Below are positions 36,400 to 43,272 of a stretch of 64,000 nucleotides of DNA, piece by piece. Source of the DNA: JBBQUN01 sp963698395 (lineage in GTDB: Bacteria; Actinomycetota; Acidimicrobiia; Acidimicrobiales; SZUA-35); contig CAVOQQ010000004.1 of assembly GCA_963698395.1 (NCBI GenBank), positions 248,001 to 312,000 on the forward strand, in the 5' to 3' direction. Both the position numbers and the translations under genes were made by a program. Under the pieces are notes generated by a model. That model searched no databases, was not told the origin of the DNA, and saw nothing but the letters and a program-made list of their open reading frames with translations. Within the stretch, counting starts at the first letter, position 1. Every line of letters starts with the position of its first letter.

Positions 36400-36491
36400 G
36401 AGTCGATCGTAGCCACCCAGGCGGAAGAGGTCCTGACCGAAGTTCCACCAAAGTTCGGAGTCGGGTGCAACCTGCGCTAGCCTCGCTCGCC

Positions 36492-36989
36492 GTGGCTGAT
36501 GGTTCTGTGACAACTTCACTGAGCGAGGTCGAACTCGATTCGATCCAAGGAAAGGGCTACCCGCTTCGGGACTGGCTCACCTCGTACCCCCTGCTTGTGG
36601 TTGCGCTCGATCCCTACACGCATGAGAGCGCCTGGATCCTCGAGACGGCGGCGACGTTCCTCCGTCACTACACCCCCGCCGACATCCGTGTCGGCTGGTT
36701 GGTGGCGGCAGACGACGACGGCTGCCGACAGTTCATGGGGCCGCTCGCCGACGAGTTCATCACCTTTGCCGACCCTGATCGGGTCGCCATCGGCGCCCTG
36801 GGAGTCGAACGTCTCCCCTCCCTCGTCCATGTGCGCAACGACCTCACGGTGCGAGTGGCCAACGGGTGGGACCCAGACATCTGGCGCGGCATCGCCGAGC
36901 TCCTTTCCGGGGAGCTCTCCTGGAGTCGCCCGATGATCCCGGCTCCCGGCGACCCCATGCCATACAGCGGCACGCCTGCCGCAGGCTGA
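36492..36989 (+). CDS. thioredoxin-like protein without a CxxC motif
   Basis: 165 residues from GTG 36492. Secondary-structure pattern resembles a thioredoxin fold: LLVVALDPYTHESAWILETA in place of the redox-active strand-helix, then VGWLVAADDDGC, and a cis-Pro-like loop VERLPSLVHVRNDLTVRVAN. No CxxC is present, so it is not a classical disulfide reductase. The malonyl-CoA decarboxylase gene starts 13 bp on and is probably co-transcribed. Confidence 0.62.
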   Translation: MADGSVTTSLSEVELDSIQGKGYPLRDWLTSYPLLVVALDPYTHESAWILETAATFLRHYTPADIRVGWLVAADDDGCRQFMGPLADEFITFADPDRVAIGALGVERLPSLVHVRNDLTVRVANGWDPDIWRGIAELLSGELSWSRPMIPAPGDPMPYSGTPAAG

Positions 36990-37002
36990 CCTCCGCTCGC
37001 CC

Positions 37003-38346
37003 GTGGCAGCACGTCAGCTCGACCGGCTCATCGAGGTCTTCCGGCGTCGTCGCCCCGTAGCGAAGGACACGCTCCGACTCGCGAGCGTCGACCTGTCCGA
37101 TCCCCACGACCTCGTCGTCCTCCGCTCGTGGATCGACGACAGCATTGCGGGTCGAGGCGGTGAGGTCGCTGCTCGTCGCCGTGCGAGTGACATCGCATCG
37201 GCCTTCCTCGAACTCGACCGTGACGGTCAACGCCGGTTCTTCGACCTCCTGGCCGATGCCTACGCCCACGACCGATCCGCTGTCGACACGGCCATGGCTG
37301 CCGTCGCCGCGGCTCCTCCTGATCAGCGCCACGACGCCGAGGAACGGCTGCGGGCTGCGCTTCGTCCTCGTCGATCGGCGCTCCTTCGCCGGATCATCGG
37401 GCTCGACGGTGGGCTCGCCTTCACCATCGAGCTTCGGGAGGTGCTGCTCGAGATGCGCAACGAGCGCCCCGCCCTCCGCCAGCTCGACGAAGACCTTCGA
37501 TCGCTGCTCAATGACTTCTTCGATCTCACCACCATCGACTTGGAACGTCTCGAGTGGAGCTCACCGGCCAGCCTGCTGGAGAAACTGATCGAATACGAGG
37601 CGGTGCACACGATCGAATCGTGGGACGACCTGAAGAGCCGCCTCGGCCCCGGTCGACGCTGCTACGCCTTCCAGCACCCACTGCTGCCCGGCGAGCCATT
37701 GATCTTCGTCGAGGTCGCGCTGACCCGTGGGCTCGCCTCCAGTATCACCGAGCTGCTCGATCCTGCAACCGAGCGGGCCGATGCGGCGTCGGCGAATACG
37801 GCCATCTTCTATTCGATCTCGAACTGCCATCCCGGTCTTGCCGGCGTGTCGCTCGGCGACCTGTTGATCAAGCGGGTGGCGACCCTCCTGAAGGCCGAGC
37901 TGCCGAACATCGACACCTTCGCCACGCTGTCACCCATTCCCGGGCTGCGACGCTGGCTCGAGACCAACGAACCCGCGCTGATCGAAGCGCTCGACGCCGA
38001 CGATCCTGCCGATCAAATTCGTTCGAGCGAGGCCTGGCGTGACACGCTGCTCGAGATGAGCGCCCGCTACCTTCTCGAAGCGAAACGTCCTTCCGGCGCT
38101 GCGGCCGATCCTGTTGCCAACTTCCATCTCTCGAATGGCGCCAGCGTGGACCGTCTGAACTGGATGGGCAACGCCACGGCCACCGGCTGGCAGCGCAGTT
38201 TCGCCATGATGGTCAACTACCGCTACGACCTGACCAAGATCGAACAGAACCACGATCGCTACGACGCCGACCATTTCGTCGCGGCCTCGGATGCGGTTCG
38301 CCGACTGGCGGGTGCCGACGACCCCGCCGGCACTCGATCAAACTGA
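37003..38346 (+). CDS. malonyl-CoA decarboxylase
   Basis: 447-residue enzyme converting malonyl-CoA to acetyl-CoA and CO2. The C-terminal catalytic GNAT-like domain has FQHPLLPGEPLIFVEVALT, NTAIFYSISNCHPGLAGVSL (catalytic Ser/His region), FATLSPIPGLRRWLE, NFHLSNGASVDRLNWMGN and MVNYRYDLTKIEQNHDRY. The helical N-terminal domain is complete. GTG start at 37003. It lies close behind a thioredoxin-like gene and 11 bp before an MFS transporter on the same strand, so the set could handle malonate or a related acid. Confidence 0.93.
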   Translation: MAARQLDRLIEVFRRRRPVAKDTLRLASVDLSDPHDLVVLRSWIDDSIAGRGGEVAARRRASDIASAFLELDRDGQRRFFDLLADAYAHDRSAVDTAMAAVAAAPPDQRHDAEERLRAALRPRRSALLRRIIGLDGGLAFTIELREVLLEMRNERPALRQLDEDLRSLLNDFFDLTTIDLERLEWSSPASLLEKLIEYEAVHTIESWDDLKSRLGPGRRCYAFQHPLLPGEPLIFVEVALTRGLASSITELLDPATERADAASANTAIFYSISNCHPGLAGVSLGDLLIKRVATLLKAELPNIDTFATLSPIPGLRRWLETNEPALIEALDADDPADQIRSSEAWRDTLLEMSARYLLEAKRPSGAAADPVANFHLSNGASVDRLNWMGNATATGWQRSFAMMVNYRYDLTKIEQNHDRYDADHFVAASDAVRRLAGADDPAGTRSN

Positions 38347-38357
38347 TCGGCGCGAGC

Positions 38358-39572
38358 GTGGCCAATCGAGGACGACTGGAGGCAGCATGGGTCGTCGTGG
38401 CCTTGGTGATGGCCAGTGCCGCGACTGCCCAATCATTCGGCCGATTCACCTACGGCGTGGTCCTGCCTGACGTTCGTGCCGATCTCCTCGACGGGTCGAA
38501 CAGCATCGCCGGCGGGCTCGGCACCCTGAACGTCGCCGCCTACCTGTTGGGAACCTTCGTGGTGTCTGCCGTGTCGTCGCGGATCCGTCAGGTCGATCTG
38601 ATCCGCATCGGGTTGACCCTGTCGACGAGCGGTCTGTTCGTTGCGTCGATCGCCCCCAATGCCTGGGTCCTCGGTCTCACCCTCTTCGTCATGGGCCTCG
38701 GTGGCGCGCTGATCTGGATTCCCTCGCCTCGGGTGGCCGCCATGGCCTTGTCCGAGAAGAACCGCGGCCTGGGCGTCGGTCTGGTCGGGTCGGGCATCGG
38801 CATCGGCATCGTGGTTGCCGGCTGGCTGTCGAACCTCATGGGCAATCAGTACGGCGCCGACGGCTGGCGCATGGTGTACCGGGTCGAGGCGGCGTTTGGG
38901 CTCGGCGTCCTGGCCCTCGGCATGCTCGTGTTCCGCTCTGGCGAGTCCACCACCGGTGCCTCGGGCGGGCTCGGCGGGTTCGGTGCGCTGTCGACCATCC
39001 CCGGATGGAAGGCGCTGACCGGGGCCTACGCCTGCTACGGCTTCTTCTACCTGCTGGTCGTCGGCTACGTGGTGGCGCGACTCGAAGACGACGCCGGGTT
39101 CAGCGAGGCGCGAGCTTCGACCATGTTCTCCCTGATCGGGTTGGGTGCGGCCTTCGGTGGGCTGCTGCTCGGCCCTGCGTCTGATCGGTTCGGCCGTCGC
39201 CAGACGATGATGTGGGGCTTCGTGATCTTCGCGGCTGCGATCGGCGCCATCCTCACCGGCCAGGAGATCGTCGTTGCCATCGCCTGCTTCGTGGTCGGGC
39301 TGATGTTCGCCGGGGTGCCATCGACGATTGCCGCCTACATCGTCGACACCGCAACGCCCGAGCGTTACGGGCAGGCCTATGCCGCAGCCACGCTCGCCTT
39401 CGGGGCGGCCCAAGCCATCTCACCCCAGATCGGCGGCCTGGTCGCCGACCTCTCGGGTTCGTTCACGCTCGTGTTCCTCCTGGCGCTGGTGATGGCGCTG
39501 GCCGCAGCCGGCGTGTCGAGCCTCCTCCCGGCCGATCCGCTGCGTACCGCCCCGCTGAGCGGAACTGGGTAG
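38358..39572 (+). CDS. MFS transporter
   Basis: 404-residue major facilitator with about twelve hydrophobic helices, GTG start at 38358. QSFGRFTYGVVLPDVRADLL in helix 1 resembles YbfB/oxalate-formate-type carriers. Helix 5 has VGSGIGIGIVVAGWLSNLMG. The central loop contains GPASDRFGRRQTMMWGF, the signature A motif. Its place 11 bp after malonyl-CoA decarboxylase suggests carboxylate transport, which is inference. Confidence 0.85.
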   Translation: MANRGRLEAAWVVVALVMASAATAQSFGRFTYGVVLPDVRADLLDGSNSIAGGLGTLNVAAYLLGTFVVSAVSSRIRQVDLIRIGLTLSTSGLFVASIAPNAWVLGLTLFVMGLGGALIWIPSPRVAAMALSEKNRGLGVGLVGSGIGIGIVVAGWLSNLMGNQYGADGWRMVYRVEAAFGLGVLALGMLVFRSGESTTGASGGLGGFGALSTIPGWKALTGAYACYGFFYLLVVGYVVARLEDDAGFSEARASTMFSLIGLGAAFGGLLLGPASDRFGRRQTMMWGFVIFAAAIGAILTGQEIVVAIACFVVGLMFAGVPSTIAAYIVDTATPERYGQAYAAATLAFGAAQAISPQIGGLVADLSGSFTLVFLLALVMALAAAGVSSLLPADPLRTAPLSGTG

Positions 39573-39581
39573 GGTCGGGAC

Positions 39582-39995
39582 GTGGCCACTTCCTTCGATC
39601 CTGCGGCGCCCGGTTCGGCTCTCGAGACCTTCATGGCCGAGCGCCACCTGGCAACCCTCACCGTGCTTCGAGCCGACGGCTCGCCTCAGGTGACACCGGT
39701 CGGCTTCACCTACGATCCTGCCACTCGACGCGGACGGGTGATCACCTGGGCCGATTCCTACAAGGCCAGGGCCATCGAGCAGCGGCCCGGCAGCGAGGTC
39801 GCCGTCTGCCACATCGACGGAGGCAGTTGGCTCACGTTCTACGGCACGGCGGTGCTCGCCGATGACGCCGCCGAGGTCGGCGAGGCGGTCCAGCGCTACA
39901 CCGCTCGCTATCGGCCGCCAAAGCAACGCGACGATCGAGTGGTGATCGTGATCTCGGTCGATCGCATCGTCGGTCGACTTCCCGACGCCGCCTGA
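39582..39995 (+). CDS. PPOX-class (F420/FMN split-barrel) oxidoreductase
   Basis: 137-residue split beta-barrel flavin/F420-binding protein. Blocks: FMAERHLATLTVLRADGSPQ, TPVGFTYDP, VITWADSYKARAIEQRPGSE and VAVCHIDGGSWLTFYGTAVL. This is the short PPOX F420-dependent group common in actinobacteria. It starts with GTG 9 bp after the MFS stop. Its role is likely reductive handling of an unknown metabolite. Confidence 0.85.
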   Translation: MATSFDPAAPGSALETFMAERHLATLTVLRADGSPQVTPVGFTYDPATRRGRVITWADSYKARAIEQRPGSEVAVCHIDGGSWLTFYGTAVLADDAAEVGEAVQRYTARYRPPKQRDDRVVIVISVDRIVGRLPDAA

Positions 39996-40078
39996 GCCAT
40001 CCGAATCAGCCACGTGGGTCATCGGGCACTCTTTGGGCGATTCTTCCCGTCGCACTTGTCAAGTCGACGATCTTCCGT

Positions 40079-40107
40079 ACCGTTGACAGTCTCAGTCGCT
40101 CAACGGT
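40079..40107 (+). promoter_or_regulatory. 8-bp inverted repeat upstream of a small ORF
   Basis: ACCGTTGA-(13 nt)-TCAACGGT is a perfect dyad ending 24 bp before the ATG at 40132. It contains TTGACA, a consensus -35 box, but no good -10 follows at the right distance. It may be an operator or a leader hairpin for the 58-residue protein. Confidence 0.45.
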
Positions 40108-40131
40108 GCGCGACGAGAGGAAGCGTTCATC

Positions 40132-40308
40132 ATGCAGTCCCCCATCGATCCCGTCCGTCTGCTCGGCCGTCACTCCACGGTCCAGACCTCCACCACGAAT
40201 CATGTGGGGACCATCGTCGCCGCCGGCGTTCGTGGCGTCGACATCTCGGCCAGTGGTGTGGTGACCCGAGTCCCCGCCAGCGAGGTTCTCGCCATCACCG
40301 TGCAGTGA
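40132..40308 (+). CDS. small protein of 58 residues, unknown function
   Basis: Starts MQSPIDPVRLLGRHSTVQTS from ATG 40132 with GAGAGGAAG 8 bp before as ribosome site. It continues as alternating short strands (TIVAAGVRGVDISASGVVTR, VPASEVLAITVQ), so a small beta-rich fold is likely. I recognise no family. A strong inverted repeat lies upstream. It sits alone between the PPOX gene and the GAF-like gene. The codon pattern is that of a real gene, but the evidence is limited to that and the ribosome site. Confidence 0.55.
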   Translation: MQSPIDPVRLLGRHSTVQTSTTNHVGTIVAAGVRGVDISASGVVTRVPASEVLAITVQ

Positions 40309-40393
40309 TGGCCTGATGGCCACCTGACCGCTCCTGTCCGAGGGCCGGCCTCGGCCGTGCCGGGGTGGATTTGCCCAGGGCCGATTCCTCCCG

Positions 40394-41257
40394 ATGTCTG
40401 GGGTTGCTGCCGATAGTGCTCTTGTGATCGAGCCTGCCGAGCAGCCCGAGACGCTGGTGAGCGCCAGCCGCCTCATTGCTGCGTCGCGCTCGACCAACGA
40501 GATCATCGCCCTGGCCACCGACGCGTTGTGCACGCTCACCGGTGCGACGCGAGCCCAGTTCATCGACCCCACCGTCCCGCTCCCCCTGCTCACGCCGGGG
40601 AGTCACACCTACGATGTCCGTGGCCATGGTCGAACCCTCGGCCGCTTCGAGTTGGTCTTCGCTCCGGGAAGCGACGCTGCCGGCGAGACGGCAACCGAGA
40701 CGATCGAGCTCATCACGATGGTGACCGGCACGGCGCTGGCGCGAGCCGGCTCATCGGTCGCTGCGCCCGAACCCTCGGCCGACCGGCGGGCCCAGCCCCG
40801 TGGCGACCGGAGGAAGATGGACCGCGACTTCATCGATCACACGCGCCAAGGACAGGTCGGGTTCATCGTGCTCCGCCTCCACTGCGATGGCGCCGACCAA
40901 GAGCGCAGCGACGCCTTGGTGCTCGCCGTTGCGGGCCTCATCGACGAGGCAATTCGTCAGAACGACGTCACGTACGTGTCCGGGCCCTGCGAACTGTCGA
41001 TTCTGCTGCCGGGAGCAACCAAGCCGGAGGCCGCCATGGCCGCCGATCGAATTCGGGCTCGCATCGAAGCCGTGTGGTCGACGAACCCGAGACTGCTCGA
41101 TGCGACCGGCGCACGTCCCCGACCCCTGCGGCTGGTCGGCGGTGTGACTGCCGGTCGGTACGAGGATCCCCAGCGTCTCGCCGAGCGAGCCCTCGATGCT
41201 CTCGACGAAGCGGCACTCATCGGCGCCAACGCCATCGTGACCGATTTGGGGGTGTGA
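40394..41257 (+). CDS. signalling protein with degenerate GGDEF-like domain
   Basis: 287 residues. The N-terminal 130 residues (VSASRLIAASRSTNEIIALA, TDALCTLTGATRAQF) resemble a GAF sensor. The C-terminal half (QVGFIVLRLHCDGADQERSD, YVSGPCELSILLPGATKPEA, AMAADRIRARIEAVW, LVGGVTAGRYEDPQRLAERA) has the spacing of a GGDEF domain but no GG(D/E)EF signature. It is therefore probably enzymatically inactive. It converges on an orphan response regulator gene. Confidence 0.65.
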   Translation: MSGVAADSALVIEPAEQPETLVSASRLIAASRSTNEIIALATDALCTLTGATRAQFIDPTVPLPLLTPGSHTYDVRGHGRTLGRFELVFAPGSDAAGETATETIELITMVTGTALARAGSSVAAPEPSADRRAQPRGDRRKMDRDFIDHTRQGQVGFIVLRLHCDGADQERSDALVLAVAGLIDEAIRQNDVTYVSGPCELSILLPGATKPEAAMAADRIRARIEAVWSTNPRLLDATGARPRPLRLVGGVTAGRYEDPQRLAERALDALDEAALIGANAIVTDLGV

Positions 41258-41347
41258 CGCCGACGACGATCCGAGACCGCTCCCCTTCGTCTCGTCCCGA
41301 CCGACTCGGCGAACGCTTCGCTCAGGCGGCGGCACCGCCTACGCTTC

Positions 41348-42073
41348 TCAGCTCGATTCGACGGCCATCCGGTAGCCGATGCCCCGGATGGTCTTGATGT
41401 GCCGCACACCGGATCGGTCGATCTTCTTGCGAAGATTGGCGATGTGAACGTCGACGAGATGATCGTCGCCGACCCAATTGGGGCCCCAGACCATTTCGAT
41501 GAGGGTCGCTCGGGAGAACACCGTCCCTGGTCGCTCCGAGAGGGCAGCGAGGAGCTCGAACTCGATTCGCGTGAGTCCGACATCGAGACCATCGAAGCGG
41601 ACCTCGCGGGCGGCGGGATCGATGATCAGTGCACCGAATCGACGCTGCGCCGACTCGTACGGCGACATGCCCCTTCGGGGGCGGCGCAGCATGGCCCCGA
41701 TCCTGGCAACGAGCTCGGCAACCGAGCACGGCTTGGTGAGGTAATCGTCGGCTCCGACCGCCAGACCGACCACCTTGTCGAGTTCGGTCGCCTTCTCCGT
41801 CACCATGATGATGTAGACGTCACTGACGGCCCGGATTCGGCGACACACTTCGAGTCCGTCCATGCCGGGGAGCACCAGATCGAGGAGCACCACGTCTGGC
41901 TCGACCTCCTCGAGCAGTTCGAGCGCTTCGGGTCCGTCACCGGCCAGGTGCACGCGATAGCCGTCATGACGAATGGCCCCGGCCAGCCGTTGCTGGAACT
42001 CCGGGGTGTCGTCGACCACCAGAACATCGATGAGTCGGCTCCCCGCGACGGAGGATTCGTGTGACAGTGCCAT
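41348..42073 (-). CDS. OmpR/PhoB-family response regulator
   Basis: 241 residues. Receiver domain: LIDVLVVDDTPEF acidic pair, phospho-acceptor Asp in VVLLDLVLPGMDG, Lys in DDYLTKPCSVAELVARI. DNA-binding winged helix: LTRIEFELLAALSERPGTVF, SRATLIEMVWG, VDVHIANLRKKI and IKTIRGIGYRM. No histidine kinase is adjacent, so it is an orphan here. It follows the SWIM-domain gene on the same strand with a 68-bp gap. ATG 42073 is preferred. Confidence 0.92.
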   Translation of the reverse strand: MALSHESSVAGSRLIDVLVVDDTPEFQQRLAGAIRHDGYRVHLAGDGPEALELLEEVEPDVVLLDLVLPGMDGLEVCRRIRAVSDVYIIMVTEKATELDKVVGLAVGADDYLTKPCSVAELVARIGAMLRRPRRGMSPYESAQRRFGALIIDPAAREVRFDGLDVGLTRIEFELLAALSERPGTVFSRATLIEMVWGPNWVGDDHLVDVHIANLRKKIDRSGVRHIKTIRGIGYRMAVESS

Positions 42074-42141
42074 GCTCGCCAGTCTCGGCACCGTCGACCG
42101 GAGTATTCGCCATTTCTTGACGGCCGGTTGAGCAACGACGC

Positions 42142-43272
42142 TCAGAGGTCCTCGGGGTCGGCGAGGCCACCGGACTCGAGCACCCATCCGAGCCGGGGGT
42201 CGGCACGGAATCGCCACCACAGCCCATCGGGATCGAGGCGGAGCTGGGTATCACCCCCGAACACGATGTTGGCCGACGTGCGCGGCCGGCCACCGAGCGC
42301 CTCGCACCCTGGCCGAAGCGCTTCGGGGGTTGCGGTCCATGAGGCATCGAGCACGGCGAGCCCGGCAGCCTGACCGACGCTCCACGCTCGTCCTCGCACC
42401 TCGAGCTCGTCGAGTGCGGAGCCGACCCGTTCGGCGAGGGCCAGCAACGCCGGCGGGTCGTCGAGCAGTGCAGCGGCACGTCGAGCGATGTCGGCTTCGA
42501 GGTCGAGATGGAGGCCGCTGACGGCACCCTCGCTGAGCACCGCCGTTGCTCGGGCGGCGGCATCGCGGATCAGATGCTCGATGTCGTTGCGGTCGACCCC
42601 GGTGTCGGCCGGCGGCAAGGGGAGCGACCGTGGCTCTCCGGAGCGACGGGGAATCGGGCGTAGCGCCGGCATGGAGGCCACGCTCCTGGCGAAGCGACGT
42701 TCGGCATCGACCCCTGGGTCGTCACCTCGAGGCATGTCCGAGCGCACGTACTCGATACCCAAGGCGTCGGCTCGCGTTCGACGCAGCCCATCCACGAATG
42801 CCTCACGCCCCCATCCACGCAGCGTGAGGAGCAGGTACGGTTCTCGTTCGATGACGTCGGCGACCATCTCACCGAGCCCGGCGAGATGCCGGCAGCGCTC
42901 AGCCCAGTCATCGCACGAGCAGTCGAGCGAGATCGCCGTTGCCGGGGGCACGAGCGAGACGCCGGCTTCGCGCCAGTGGGCGTCGTAGGCGGCCGGGAGC
43001 TCGCCCATGAGGACCCCGGCCAGCAGCGCCGGCTTCGTGGCGGCCAGCGACACCATCAGCGCACGATGCTCGGACGAGAGTGGCGCGACGGTCATCTGCG
43101 CAAGGTGGGATCCTCGATCGGTGAAACGGACGATCACCGATCCCGGGGCGATCTCCATGGCCTCGCTCGGGGTCGAACGGGCGAGGTTTCGACCACCCCG
43201 GAGGGCCGTGGCATCGAAGCCGAGGTCTTCGTGCAACACCGATCGCCAGACGTCGACCCACCAGGAGCTCAT
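42142..43272 (-). CDS. SWIM zinc-finger protein (left-hand pair)
   Basis: 376 residues with a SWIM zinc finger, SLDCSCDDWAERCRHLAGLG (C-x-C-x6-C-x-H spacing). Such fingers bind nucleic acid or protein. The C-terminal part (RLDPDGLWWRFRADPRLGWV) recurs in the right-hand paralogue at 51753. Its start overlaps the stop of the SNF2 helicase by four bases (ATGA), so they are translationally coupled and likely act as a complex. SNF2-SWIM neighbours are common in actinobacteria, role poorly known. Confidence 0.85.
   Translation of the reverse strand: MSSWWVDVWRSVLHEDLGFDATALRGGRNLARSTPSEAMEIAPGSVIVRFTDRGSHLAQMTVAPLSSEHRALMVSLAATKPALLAGVLMGELPAAYDAHWREAGVSLVPPATAISLDCSCDDWAERCRHLAGLGEMVADVIEREPYLLLTLRGWGREAFVDGLRRTRADALGIEYVRSDMPRGDDPGVDAERRFARSVASMPALRPIPRRSGEPRSLPLPPADTGVDRNDIEHLIRDAAARATAVLSEGAVSGLHLDLEADIARRAAALLDDPPALLALAERVGSALDELEVRGRAWSVGQAAGLAVLDASWTATPEALRPGCEALGGRPRTSANIVFGGDTQLRLDPDGLWWRFRADPRLGWVLESGGLADPEDL

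Noticed and set aside
41324..41340. AGGCGG-CGGCA-CCGCCT hairpin between the GGDEF-like gene and the response regulator
   Set aside because: Only 6 bp with no T-tract; hairpins this short are expected by chance at this GC content.
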